Source of the DNA: Acidobacteriota bacterium | Lineage (GTDB): Bacteria > Acidobacteriota > Holophagae > Thermotomaculales > Thermotomaculaceae | Direction of reading: 5' to 3' | Length of the DNA: 64,000 nucleotides | NCBI GenBank assembly: GCA_013152385.1 | Contig: JAADGL010000045.1 | Location: forward strand, 1 to 64,000 | Shown here: positions 25,278-35,800 of the stretch, in pieces | Numbering within the stretch: the stretch's first letter is position 1 | How the letters are laid out: each line of letters opens with the position of its first letter | Notes under the pieces: generated by a model | Told to the model about the DNA's origin: nothing | Databases searched by the model: none | The model's input: the letters and a program-made list of their open reading frames with translations, nothing else | Made by a program: the position numbers and the translations under genes

Positions 25278-27446
25278 TTATTGTTTGCTGTTTATCAGCT
25301 TTTGAATTTCCTTTGCGATGGCATCTTTGGGGTTGTGCCGGAGAAGTTTTGCTGCGATATCGGCTGCCCGGATTCGTTTCGGAAAGCTGATGGGGGGAAG
25401 AACGACGGTGCTGTCTGTTTTATATCTGGTTTTTGCCCCTGCATTCAGGAGTGCTTTTGTCATGTCGGGATGGCGGAGGGCGATGGCAAGGTAGAGAGGT
25501 GGCCAGTTCGCATTGTTTCTCCGATTGACTTTTGCTCCGTTGCCCAAGAGTATTTTCAGAATATCCAGGCGTCCGGCCAGAACGGCAAAATGAAGGGGGT
25601 TCCAGTCTTTAGTGTCCCGCAGGTTAATATCCGCACCATTTTTCAGTAGCTTTTTGACCAGGGAAGGCTTTCCGAGCATAACTGCGTAGTGAAGTGCGCT
25701 CCAGCCGTTTGTGTCTGTTTTGTCGATGTTCGTGCTATTTCGAATCAGCATGTCAAGCATACTGCCTTTTCCACTGGCAATGACGAACTCCAGCGGGGTC
25801 CACTGGTTTTTATTCCATTGGGTGGCGGCCAGGGCGCCGGCCTTTGCCAGTATCGGGATAACCAGGCGGTTGCCGGCGGCGAACGCGTAATCCAGGGCGG
25901 TGTATCCGTTTAACCCGGGAAGGTTTGGGTCTGCACCGGCCTGCAGCAGCAATGCGGCAAAGCGGGGGTCTGTCAGCCTGGCAGCAATGAGAAGCGGGGA
26001 CTCTCCGTCTTGCCTGCCGATTACTTCAACAGGGGCGCCATAGTCCAGAAGGAGTTTCAGCGCTTTCAGCCGATGATTCCGGACCGCCAGCATTACGGCA
26101 TTTTCTTTATCGGCGTTTGTGGCGCCGGGGTCGGCACCGGCCTTCAGCGTGGATAGGATTTTTTTGATTTCTCCATTTCCGGCAGCTTTACGAAGACTTT
26201 CATCAAGTTTAAAAGTGGTTTTCTTTCCAATGGTTTTCCGTAGGATTTGTTTATAGCTTTGCCAATTTTTCAAGTCAGTACCGGTTACCGGCGGTGTCGG
26301 CAGCGGTTTTCGGATTCCGGAAAGAATCATCTGAGCGGCAACCATACGGTTGTTGTTTTGTAAAGCACGGTTCAGAATTGAAACTGTGTTGGAGAGGGAA
26401 ATTTTGTTATCTTTTGCCGTTTGAATCAGAAGGTGGACAATGTCGGCATGTTTGTTTGCCGCAGCGGTTGAAAGGGCGGAGCTGCCGTTTGCCGATTTGA
26501 GGTTTATGGTGGCACCGGCTGCCAGCAAAAGACGTACCAGGTCAATATTTCCGGTTTCGGCGGCTTTTATCAGCGCGGTTGTTCCGTTGGGGGAAGTCAT
26601 GTTTACTTTGGCCCCGTTTTTCAGTAGAAGTTCTGATATGGAGCTGTTTCGTTTTGAAGCAGCCAGTATCAGGGCGGTATTGCCTTCTCCGTCCGGAACG
26701 TTCGGGTCTATCCCCCGTTTTAAAAGCATTTTGACGCAGGGGGCGCAGTTGCTTTTTACTGCATATATCAGTGCCGAGTTGCCATTTTTGTCAAACAGGT
26801 TTGCTTTGGCCCCGTTTTTCAGCAGCCGGCTCAATAGAGATGCATCTGCTTTTCGGGCGGCAGCCATTACGGGGGTGATACCGTTTTTTGCGGGGGTATC
26901 CAGCGATGCCCCTTTGTCCAAAAGGAAATTGGCAATGTTTTTTTGGTTTGACATGATTGCTGCAACCAGCGGGGTGTTTCCGTCTTTATTCTTGGCGTTG
27001 ATATCAGTTTCCAGCTCCAACAGTTTTCGGGTTATTTCAAGGTTTCCATTTTGAACCGCATGAATCAGTTCCCGGATTCTGCCGCTGTTGTCCAGTGAGG
27101 CAAGTGCGGCTGAAGAGAGGTCGGCGTTGTTCTGTGTTTCCGTGTTTCTGTGTTTCGCGCCGAAACCAAATACGGTTTTATAGTATCCGGAGATGTTTGA
27201 GTCGAATACTGAAATTAAAATGGCAAGAAGGAAGATGGAGCCGAGAATGAGAAACAGGTTTCGGGGACTCACGTTCTTTTTTTTTGTCAGTTGGGTTTTA
27301 AGCCGGTGGGACATTCCGGAGTCCTTTTCAGAAATATGGCCCAATGTTTTTTTCCGGAATTTAATGTGTTCTTTTCCGCAGATGAGGTCGGCACGGATCA
27401 GGCCTTCTTTTTTAAGCTGATTCAGAAAATTGCGGGTTTCACTCAT
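25278..27446 (-). CDS. membrane-anchored ankyrin-repeat protein
   Basis: 722 residues. A basic N-terminal domain of about 60 residues precedes one membrane helix (about 63-83, L-F-L-I-L-G-S-I-F-L-L-A). The rest is two blocks of ankyrin repeats (about 135-340 and 425-700), some fourteen in all, each with the G-x-T-A/P-L-x-x-A-A and L-L-x-x-G-A pattern, split by a spacer without repeats. The charge pattern suggests the short basic tail is cytoplasmic and the repeats periplasmic. The ATG overlaps the stop of the upstream kinase gene (ATGA), so the two are translationally coupled. It is probably a partner or target of the two kinases. Confidence 0.85.
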   Translation of the reverse strand: MSETRNFLNQLKKEGLIRADLICGKEHIKFRKKTLGHISEKDSGMSHRLKTQLTKKKNVSPRNLFLILGSIFLLAILISVFDSNISGYYKTVFGFGAKHRNTETQNNADLSSAALASLDNSGRIRELIHAVQNGNLEITRKLLELETDINAKNKDGNTPLVAAIMSNQKNIANFLLDKGASLDTPAKNGITPVMAAARKADASLLSRLLKNGAKANLFDKNGNSALIYAVKSNCAPCVKMLLKRGIDPNVPDGEGNTALILAASKRNSSISELLLKNGAKVNMTSPNGTTALIKAAETGNIDLVRLLLAAGATINLKSANGSSALSTAAANKHADIVHLLIQTAKDNKISLSNTVSILNRALQNNNRMVAAQMILSGIRKPLPTPPVTGTDLKNWQSYKQILRKTIGKKTTFKLDESLRKAAGNGEIKKILSTLKAGADPGATNADKENAVMLAVRNHRLKALKLLLDYGAPVEVIGRQDGESPLLIAARLTDPRFAALLLQAGADPNLPGLNGYTALDYAFAAGNRLVIPILAKAGALAATQWNKNQWTPLEFVIASGKGSMLDMLIRNSTNIDKTDTNGWSALHYAVMLGKPSLVKKLLKNGADINLRDTKDWNPLHFAVLAGRLDILKILLGNGAKVNRRNNANWPPLYLAIALRHPDMTKALLNAGAKTRYKTDSTVVLPPISFPKRIRAADIAAKLLRHNPKDAIAKEIQKLINSKQ

Positions 27447-28870
27447 GGCCTTCCTCCTTTTACTTCCAATGAGGCATGAAAGGTCAGGGTTCCTTTTCCG
27501 TTCTTTTTGATTTTGGGATACTGATCCAGGATTTTTTTGAATGCACTGCTTTTAAAGCTGAGCATCACGGCATTTCCGTTGATGGATGCATTGTACAGGC
27601 TGGTACCGAGAAGGGAGATTTCAGCCGGCGGTGGGCCGGGAAATTCAATTCTGATACCCCGGTAATCCCGGAAAGTCAACGATTTTCCGGCGTAAACTGC
27701 GTTTTCATGAAGCAAAGTTGCATCATCTTCCTGAAAAGGAAGGGGAACTGTGAATTCAAAGGGTAAAATGATGTTGTGTGGAGTTGTATTGTCAGCGATG
27801 ATTGGCGGGATACTGCTTTCTTCTTTGCTGATTCCCATTGCGGAAAACAGGGCTTCCTGAAATTCATGCATCGTTTTGTAGCGCTTGTCCGGGTCGATGT
27901 GAACAGCCTTTTGTAAAACTTCAATAACCGGTGTTTGTTCCAGTATGGGCCGGACCCGTTTCCCCAGTATGTCTTTTTCAAAATCAATGGAACTCAGGCT
28001 GATGTCTTCATCGTTAAAGAGTTTTCGCCAATAACGTCCGATGAGGACTTCAGTGAGGATAATTCCCATGCTGTATATGTCAATTCTAAAGTCGTAGCGA
28101 TAATCTTTGTCTGCAAACCGTTGGGGATCCAGATAGGCGGTGTGTCCCACGATGCGGGTGGATTTGGTGCTGTTCATTACGTCAAAGAGGCGTTTGGATG
28201 CGCCAAAATCTCCCAATACGTAGCAGATTTTTCCCGCACGGTCCACCAGAAAGATGTTGTCCGGACTCAAGTCTCTGTGGACAATATTGAGGTCATGGAG
28301 ATTGGTCATTGCATTTGTGATTTCCCGAACCATTTTCTTTTTTTCCGTTTCCGGGAGTTGCAATTTTCCTTGTGAGGAGAGGTGAAGCAGATCGTCCAAT
28401 GTGGCGATTGCCAGTTCCATCCGAAATACCGGGAAACTGATTTCTTCTCCGCGGTAGAACGCAGTAGCTGTTCCCTTACCGAACACAAAGAGAAAGGTGT
28501 CGTTTTCAAAAGCGGAGATGGTTTCGATTTCATTTTCAATATAGCGGCCGGAACGTTCAATTGTTTCATCATCATGAGCGGTGCTGTTGGTGCAGACCAT
28601 GTCAAACATCAGTGGAACTTTCAATGCATAGTCACGGCCGTCCCGGATGGAGCGGACCTGAAGTACCGTACCGAACCCGCCTTTGCCGAGGGGCCGGATG
28701 ATTTCGTAACCGGCACCGTCCACCATGATTTCATGGGTGTTGACCCGATAGTTGGAGCTGATGGCTCCCTTTTTTTCCAAAACAATTTCATGTACTTTTT
28801 TGTTGCCGCAATAAATGCAGTGATCCGTCCGGTTGCTGAGCAGGCGGTGGCATTTGCCGCATTGTTTCAT
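27443..28870 (-). CDS. Ser/Thr protein kinase with N-terminal zinc ribbon; catalytic-loop Lys replaced
   Basis: Hanks-type kinase of 475 residues. A zinc ribbon C4-x2-C7 and C18-x2-C21 opens the protein. The kinase domain has the Gly loop G-K-G-G-F-G (62-67), the ATP lysine K84 in Y-A-L-K, and D-F-G near 225. The catalytic loop reads H198-R-D-L-S-P-D-N205: D200 is present but the usual Lys at 202 is Ser. The C-terminal ~130 residues are beta-rich and unrecognised. There is no membrane helix. The ATG at 28870 (GGGAGG upstream) overlaps the first kinase's stop; the in-frame ATG at 28906 is less likely. Second gene of a three-gene coupled operon. Confidence 0.88.
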   Translation of the reverse strand: MKQCGKCHRLLSNRTDHCIYCGNKKVHEIVLEKKGAISSNYRVNTHEIMVDGAGYEIIRPLGKGGFGTVLQVRSIRDGRDYALKVPLMFDMVCTNSTAHDDETIERSGRYIENEIETISAFENDTFLFVFGKGTATAFYRGEEISFPVFRMELAIATLDDLLHLSSQGKLQLPETEKKKMVREITNAMTNLHDLNIVHRDLSPDNIFLVDRAGKICYVLGDFGASKRLFDVMNSTKSTRIVGHTAYLDPQRFADKDYRYDFRIDIYSMGIILTEVLIGRYWRKLFNDEDISLSSIDFEKDILGKRVRPILEQTPVIEVLQKAVHIDPDKRYKTMHEFQEALFSAMGISKEESSIPPIIADNTTPHNIILPFEFTVPLPFQEDDATLLHENAVYAGKSLTFRDYRGIRIEFPGPPPAEISLLGTSLYNASINGNAVMLSFKSSAFKKILDQYPKIKKNGKGTLTFHASLEVKGGRP

Positions 28871-30237
28871 TGGATGCCTCCCGGGTTTGTCAGGGTGCCG
28901 AAGCATTTTTCAATATAAAGTACGGTACTCCCCAGCATAAGAAAACTTCCGCAGTTTAACTGTGCTTTTGCAGTACCAATCGGGATATTGTTTAACGCAC
29001 TCAGATGGCTGGGCATCCGTCCTTCCACGCCATCTTTGTAATATATGTTGGAGCCTTGTTTAAGGATGTGGCCGTGTTGTCGGGACATCCAATGGTCATC
29101 GGGAAAAGAGATGCCGACTTTATCTTTGTTTCTGCCAAGCAGAAGATCAAAATCCTCTGCTTTGGTATCAATGAACAGTTGTCCGTCAGCAAGCTGAATT
29201 GCCGTGTTGTCTGTGGAAATGGTAATTTCCTGTTTGGGTTCCGGTGTCAGCCGGAGGGTACGGTACGGTGCTTTGCAATGGGGACAGACATGATCCGGTG
29301 CGGTGGCATTTTTGCCACAGGCAAGGCAATGGTAGGGAGCTTCGTTAAAGACAATGATGGAACTGTCTGAGATTGTTGTGATGTCGCAGGGTTTCAATTC
29401 CACTTTCTGCAGGAGTTCCGGTAATTCCGGCCGATTGTTCGGGTTGAAGGTTGTTGCGAGGCGTACAAATTCTGAAAAGGGTTCCGGCATGACATCAACC
29501 CACTGTTCAAATTCGGGAGATGTTCCGTTTCTCAGGTAGTTTTTGTAGCTTTCGTCGGTGAACGGATGCTTTCCGTTGAATAAAACACCGATTGTCATTC
29601 CCAGGCTGTAGACATCGTGTCGTTTTTTAACCTGCTTCATTCGAAGAGTAAGATTGTTCGGGCTGATATCCACCAAATGCCTGCAGGCGCTCTGGCACGC
29701 GGGCAGGCCCTGGTATTTCGGGAACATGGCAACAATTTCCGGCGGTGAAAAGAATCTTGTGCCGCCTGGGAGAATGTTGCTTTTGCTGTTCCACCAGGAA
29801 GAAATACCAAAATCGATCAAAACCGGAATGTTGTTTCGTACCCGGATATTTTCCGGTTTAATATCCCGGTGAACCACGTCAATTTTGTGAAGCTGAAAGA
29901 TTGCATGTACCAGCCGGTTGATAAATTCCATGTCTTTTGTCCGGTTAAAATATTCCGGGCCGCTTTCCGGCAGATACTCCATCACAAATGCATTTTCTTC
30001 CGGCAGGATGTCCACCACTTTTACAAGATATTCCAGTTGGAAGTTTCGTCTCAGTTCTTCAATTTTTAATGCTTCCTGAGAAAAGCGCTCTTGAATTTCC
30101 CGATTGGCCATGTTGGAGGCAAGCTGCTTGCATGCATACTGGCTGTTATTTTGTTCAACCAGATAGACTGAACCGAAGCCGCCGGACCCGATCTTTTCCA
30201 GCACCCGATATTGTCCGATGGCATAAGGTATGGCCAT
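28867..30237 (-). CDS. Ser/Thr protein kinase with zinc ribbon and FHA domain
   Basis: Hanks-type kinase of 456 residues. The Gly loop G-S-G-G-F-G-S-V is at 17-24, the ATP lysine at K37 (Y-A-C-K), the catalytic loop H-R-D-I-K-P-E-N near 135, and I-D-F-G near 155; all key residues are present. After the kinase domain come a zinc ribbon (C-L-A-C and C-P-H-C, about 320-340) and a C-terminal FHA-like domain with L-L-G-R-N and S-R-Q-H, which binds phosphothreonine. The ATG at 30237 has AAAGGAG seven bases upstream. First gene of the kinase-kinase-ankyrin operon. The FHA suggests that it docks to its own or its partners' phosphorylated sites. Confidence 0.9.
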   Translation of the reverse strand: MAIPYAIGQYRVLEKIGSGGFGSVYLVEQNNSQYACKQLASNMANREIQERFSQEALKIEELRRNFQLEYLVKVVDILPEENAFVMEYLPESGPEYFNRTKDMEFINRLVHAIFQLHKIDVVHRDIKPENIRVRNNIPVLIDFGISSWWNSKSNILPGGTRFFSPPEIVAMFPKYQGLPACQSACRHLVDISPNNLTLRMKQVKKRHDVYSLGMTIGVLFNGKHPFTDESYKNYLRNGTSPEFEQWVDVMPEPFSEFVRLATTFNPNNRPELPELLQKVELKPCDITTISDSSIIVFNEAPYHCLACGKNATAPDHVCPHCKAPYRTLRLTPEPKQEITISTDNTAIQLADGQLFIDTKAEDFDLLLGRNKDKVGISFPDDHWMSRQHGHILKQGSNIYYKDGVEGRMPSHLSALNNIPIGTAKAQLNCGSFLMLGSTVLYIEKCFGTLTNPGGIQ

Positions 30238-30417
30238 AAAGAAACTCCTTTGCAGAAAGAACAATTTTATGACAATAGTTTACCACTTTTTTAATTTTGC
30301 ATAAAGAATCTTTCGATTTTGTGTTTTGCTGTTATCCTTATTGATTTTAGGCAGATGTAACGATTTACCTGTTTCTGATTTTTGTACCGTCAGTTGCCCG
30401 GGTTTTCGAAGAAAGTC

Positions 30418-32814
30418 TTACTTTCGCTTTTCCTTTTTGATTCGGACAAGGTGAAAGCGGACAGACGCGTGGTTCCCGTTTTCATCAACAACATACAGTG
30501 TGTGCCAGCCCGGATTGGTGCGAACCGGCATTTCGTGAATTTTCCGGGTCAGGCCGAGGTAACGGTCGTCAAGGTACCAGAAAATCGTTGCATCCGCCTG
30601 ACGGTGGGAAACCCGGCAGAGAACTTTCTGATAGTTTCCTCCGAAATCCCTGGGGAGAAAGATTTTTGTTCCGGCACCGGGGTAGTTAATGGAAATGGGG
30701 TTGATGCTTTCCAGGCCGGGGCAGTTGGGGTTGTGAGGGGGGATGCGGTTGATGTTGATGCCTCTTTTCCGGAGAAGCTGGATAACTTCCGGGGGGTAGC
30801 ACAGGCGGCTGACCTGTTTGTGGTTTCCCGGCTTCCAGCAGAGGGAGCAGACAGACCATTTTTCGTCGTTGGTGACGGTAATGATTCTGTGCCAGGGGCA
30901 GGTCTTGTAAAAATGGCTGTTGACCGGTGCTTCCACTATTTTACTTTTCGGACAGGCCGGGCCGACAGCGTAGCCGGTGTCTTTGCAGACTGCGATTTTC
31001 TTAAGGCTGTGGAGGGGGCGTCTGAACCATGAGGGGGCATTTCCTTTGGGCAGTGTGTTGAAAATGTTGAACAGAAGCGGCCCTGCTGTCATGGCGCCGC
31101 CGATTTTCGGGTTTCCGATGCCGTTGAAGTTTCCAATCCAGACGGCAACGGTCCAGTTCGGGCTTACACCCACTGCCCAGGCATCACGCTGGCCGTAGCT
31201 TGTGCCGGTTTTCCATGCGACAGGCCGCTGATCCCGGAATAACTCCCAGTAATATTCCGCGCCGGGCCGTTTCAGGTTTCGAAGTATATTCAGCGTGAGA
31301 AAACATGCGCCGGGGCTGATCAGTGTCTTTTCTTTCCGCCGGGCCGTTGGCGCCGGCTGTTTTACCACCGTCAGCGGTGAGAATTTTCCGTAGCATCCCA
31401 GGCCCCGGTAGAGCGTTGCCAGGTCAATGAGCTTTGCTTCCGCTCCTCCCAGTATCAGCGGCAGGCCGTACGATTCCGGAGAGCGGAAGAGGGTTGTCAT
31501 GCCGGCCTGTTTCAGGAAGGTATAGAAGTCCCGGACTCCGTAGGCATTTAACAAGCGAACGGCGGGAATGTTGAGCGACTGAGTCAGGGCTTCCCTCGCG
31601 GTCACCAGCCCGGCGTAGGAGTGGTCCGCGTTGGCAGGGGTGAAACTGCCGTAGTGGCTGGGGATATCCAGCATGACGGTATCCGGAAGAATCAGGCCCC
31701 GGTCCATGGACAGGGCGTAAAGAAAGGGTTTGAGGATGGAGCCGGTTGAGCGGGGTGCCTGAACGCCGTCCACCTGGCCCGATGCGGATGAGTCAAAAAA
31801 TCCCTGTGATCCGATATAGGCGCGGATTTTCCCGCTTTGGGTTTCTGCAACGAGAACCGCACCGTTTCGAATTCCCTCGTGTTTCAGGTAGTTCAGGTAG
31901 GTGGCGGTGAGGGTTTGTGCGTTTTGTTGAATGTCCGGTTCGATGGTGGTGAAGATGGTTTTCCCCGGGAACCGGGTATGGAGCTGCCGGCATAGGTGGG
32001 GTGCCATCACCGGAAAGGGATGGCTTTTTGAAGGAATCGGTTCCGCGAGGGCGTCTCTCAGTGTGACGGCATCAATGAGCTGTCGGCGGAAAAGTTTGTG
32101 CAGGAGCCGGTCTCGTTTTTCTTTCAGGAGTTTGTGCCGGTTCCGGGGAGAAATCAGCCCCGGAGCGTTGGGCAGAACCGCGAGGGTTGCGGCCTGGCTC
32201 CAGGTCAGCTTTTCCGGTGTTGTACCGAAGGTTTTCCATGCGGCAGCCCGGATTCCGATGACATTTCCGCCAAAGGGCGCGTGGTTCAGGTACATGCGGA
32301 GGATGGTTTTTTTGTTATAGTGTTGTTCGATTTTGAGCGCCTGGAGCATTTCCAGGAGTTTGTTGGCGATGGTCCGCGCTTTGGGCCGGGAAATCCGGGC
32401 AAGCTGCATGGTGAGGGTGGACGCCCCGCTGACGATTCTCCCTGCCCGGATATCCTGCCAGGCGGCCCGGACAACGGCAAAGGGGTTGACGCCGGGATGG
32501 TGATAAAACCACCGGTCTTCCGCAGTTAACAGTGCCTCTTCCACCTTTTTGGGTATTGGTGTTTCCGGCCGGGGGGGGAGAATCCACTGCTGCTCCGGAT
32601 TGAGAAAAACCCGCATTATTTTTCCGTTCCGGTCTGTGACAACAGTACTGTACCGGTTTGGAAAAAGCGGTTTGGGAAGCGGTGTCAGCCATATGGCGGT
32701 AAAAAAGACAGCCGGTACTGCCGCGAAAAAGAGAATCAGCCTGCGGTACCGGCTTTTTTTTAACTTTTTCAAAAGCCCGGCATATTTCACCTGTCCGTCA
32801 GTTCTCCTTTGCAC
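30418..32814 (-). CDS. pbpC: penicillin-binding protein 1C (bifunctional peptidoglycan synthase)
   Basis: Inner-membrane enzyme of about 798 residues with one N-terminal membrane helix (about 25-45). The glycosyltransferase domain has the catalytic E99 in A-E-D-R-W-F and G-A-S-T-L-T-M-Q-L-A-R at 130-140. The transpeptidase domain has S359-x-x-K362 (G-S-I-L-K), S-L-N near 410, and K-T-G near 530. The C-terminal BiPBP_C-type beta domain follows. The start is uncertain: a GTG at 32814 lies within the end of the alpha-2-macroglobulin gene, with no ribosome site in front; a second GTG is 24 bases later. The pair with alpha-2-macroglobulin is conserved in Gram-negatives. Confidence 0.95.
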   Translation of the reverse strand: MQRRTDGQVKYAGLLKKLKKSRYRRLILFFAAVPAVFFTAIWLTPLPKPLFPNRYSTVVTDRNGKIMRVFLNPEQQWILPPRPETPIPKKVEEALLTAEDRWFYHHPGVNPFAVVRAAWQDIRAGRIVSGASTLTMQLARISRPKARTIANKLLEMLQALKIEQHYNKKTILRMYLNHAPFGGNVIGIRAAAWKTFGTTPEKLTWSQAATLAVLPNAPGLISPRNRHKLLKEKRDRLLHKLFRRQLIDAVTLRDALAEPIPSKSHPFPVMAPHLCRQLHTRFPGKTIFTTIEPDIQQNAQTLTATYLNYLKHEGIRNGAVLVAETQSGKIRAYIGSQGFFDSSASGQVDGVQAPRSTGSILKPFLYALSMDRGLILPDTVMLDIPSHYGSFTPANADHSYAGLVTAREALTQSLNIPAVRLLNAYGVRDFYTFLKQAGMTTLFRSPESYGLPLILGGAEAKLIDLATLYRGLGCYGKFSPLTVVKQPAPTARRKEKTLISPGACFLTLNILRNLKRPGAEYYWELFRDQRPVAWKTGTSYGQRDAWAVGVSPNWTVAVWIGNFNGIGNPKIGGAMTAGPLLFNIFNTLPKGNAPSWFRRPLHSLKKIAVCKDTGYAVGPACPKSKIVEAPVNSHFYKTCPWHRIITVTNDEKWSVCSLCWKPGNHKQVSRLCYPPEVIQLLRKRGININRIPPHNPNCPGLESINPISINYPGAGTKIFLPRDFGGNYQKVLCRVSHRQADATIFWYLDDRYLGLTRKIHEMPVRTNPGWHTLYVVDENGNHASVRFHLVRIKKEKRK

Positions 32815-35800
32815 GGGTTACCGATACGAAGCGGCCCGGTACCACTGCCTGGAGCGTTTTGTTATACATTGCCCGGCTGACTGTTGCCGGAAGAATAAAT
32901 TTTCCGGCACTGACCGCGTTCAGTTTCACAAGAAAATCCAGCGGCCGGGAACGGTTCAGGTTAAAGAACCAGCGAATTCTGTCATCCCGGATGTCGGTGT
33001 AATTTGCGTAACCGAGATTCCATTTGCGGCTCCAGGCCGGCATGGCTTCCCCGGAGAGGCGGGTGTTTTCGATTTCCCAGCCGGTGGGTAGCATCTGCTC
33101 CAGCGCCACGTGAAGGATGTAGGCCTGTCCTTTGTGGCAGCGGACCCGGAAATGGCCCCAGAATACCGTTCCCTGTTTGAGGGATGCCGGGTTCACTGGC
33201 ATTCCGTTTTCATTGAGAAATTCCACTTTAACAGACATTCCGTCGGCTTTGGGCATAACCGCCACAACCGGCGATGCGGGGATACCGTCCCATTCCATCA
33301 CTGCGTATACCTGTTTCAGCGGAACGGAAGGAGAGATTTTGACTGTAATGGATTTTCCAAAATCTTTTTTCAGTTCGAATCCGGTGCTGAGGGCAGCCGT
33401 ATCGAATGATTGTACGCTTTTGTCCGGGAATGTCACGGTTCCGGACAGTTTGTCCGGTTTGCCGTTGTGAAGGCTGGTGGCATCCACATATGTTCCCAGT
33501 GCGAGAAGGGAATATGCCACTGTTTGAGTGGACAGCCATTCTCCGGAAGACAGGCGTTTGGCGATGAGGGTGTATTTTTTCTCCGCCATTGGCCAGTTCC
33601 GGAACCGGGTTGCCAGTTCCAGCAGAATTGCCTGGTTTCGCAGTTCGGAGCCGTAAGTTTCATCAAAATTATTGGATTTAACCGTATTTTTCCCTGTTTC
33701 CTTCAGGATGTCTGTTGCGGTTTCAGCCATTCCGGAAAGTTTGTAGGCTGCCGCAAGAAGCCATTTCTGGGTGTCTGACAGTTTATTCAGGGCATTTTCC
33801 CGGATCAGGTTCATGGCACCCCGGTTCCCCTGTCCCGCAAGGGCAAGGAGGTAGAGGCGGTATGTCCGTGTTGTCATGCTGTCCAGTGTGGACTCTGCCC
33901 GTGATTTTTCAAATTGGAGCCAGGCGGAAAGCATATCTTCCGGCACATGATAGCCTCTTTTTTTCGCTTCCAGCAGGAAATGGCCGGCATAGTTCGTTCC
34001 CCACGGGGAGAGAAAAGTGCTTCCCGGCCAATAGCTCATTCCCCCGTCGGCAAGTTGAAATTTTCTTAATCGTTCAATTGTCCGGTTGATGATAGCGTCG
34101 GATTTTTCTTCCTGTTCCGGTGTAAGGTGGGTCAGTATTTTCAGATAAAGCTGAGGAAATGCCGCGGAAGTGGTCTGTTCCACACAACCGTAAGGATAGT
34201 GAAGCAGCCAGTTCAGCCGGTGCCCGATATTCAGTTCCGCCCGTTTCCGGATTACAATCCGGGCGTGGTTGGACCCCGGCATTCCTTTGTCCGGGATTTT
34301 TAATGTGACGGATTGTCCCGGTTTTACAGGTGTTGTGTGCCATTCGTACATTCTCGGAGACACTTGAACCGATTGGAGTTGTGTTGTATGAACCGCACTG
34401 TCCCGGGAAGAACGGGCTTCAATGCGAATATCCGCATTTCCCAGGGCCTGCGGAATTTCAAGGGTAAAGAAGATGTCTTTTTCGCCGGTTTTATCAAATG
34501 TGAGTTTTCTTTCGGAAGACCCCGCCACTTTTGCCGCTCCGGTGGCGGAGATGTTTACGGTAACGGTTCCGATATGTTTTTTCATCGCAAAAACCGTTAC
34601 CGGCACCTGAATCCGGTCACCGGGATGAACCACCCGGGGAAGAGTGGGCAGCACCATCAAATCTTTTTTCACCGCTACGGATTTTTCGGCGCTGGCATAG
34701 CGGGTGCCGGCTGCCGCAACAGCCATTATACGAACTGCGCCGATGTATTCCGGCATGGTGAAATTCAGTACCACTTTTCCGGAACTGTCGGTGGAAACCG
34801 GCCCCCGGAACATGTCAACCGGCTTGAAACGCCGCCGTTTCCCTTCTTCTTCCTTTCGCTGTCTTGCGGCGGCGGTCATGGCCATTCTCATATCGCCGCC
34901 GACACTGAATACGTTAAAGGGGTCGCCTTTGTCCGCACCGATAACCCAGGGGAAAACATCGCTTATCACGGCGGAAAGGCGTTCTTTATGATAAAAGAAC
35001 TTCCATGGATCCGGTGTGGAAAAACCGGTAAGGTCCAGAAGTCCTTCGTCTACAACGGCGACAAAGAGCTGGGCAGGTTTGTGATCGCCGGTTTGAATTC
35101 CAACCTGAAATTTTTGACCCGGTTTCAGTTTGTCCGCCACACTGATTTTAAGTGACGGATGGCTGTCCGGGGCACTGACCATCAGCGGCACAACACCGTA
35201 AAGCCGCATCGGACGGTCATTCAAGGTCTGGTTGTGGGGCTGAATCACCGAAACGGCGACATAGACATTGGGTGCCATGTCCGCGGTTATGGGAACTTTG
35301 ATACTGGTTTTGTGGTCGGAACCCACATCTCCGACCCGGGTCTGTAAAATATCATTGCCTTTCAGCACCGCGTAAATCAGGGTTCCGCTTTCCGGTGTGG
35401 GAAAGGTCACAACAGCGGTTTCGCCGGGATGGTATCCGGGTTGATCCGCTTTCAGGACAATCATTCCGGCGGTTTTTCCGCCGCCTGCGGATTCTCCCCA
35501 TGCGTATGCGCTGAAGAAAAAGCCGGCGGTATGGCCGTCTCCGTGCTGAACTTCAAGGTAGTATTCCCCCCGTTTTTCGGGATTGATGCGGATGGGTACC
35601 GGAAGGGATGCGGAGGTGATTTCACCGCTGGCGACCTTTTCCGTGTTGATGTCGGATTTAAATTTCAACTGAAAAGATGAACGGTTCCGGTATTCCCACC
35701 ACCAGAAGCGGTTGTTCCGGTAGAGGCGCCATTGAACCGGGTGTCCGCTGACAGCTTCTCCTTTTGTGTTGACTAAAATGGCGTTGACTGTGAAGGGTTC

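Noticed and set aside
34313-35155. A 280-codon plus-strand open frame within the alpha-2-macroglobulin gene
   Set aside because: It is the mirror of a strongly supported gene, has no ribosome site, and its translation is rich in His, Arg and Cys without any motif.
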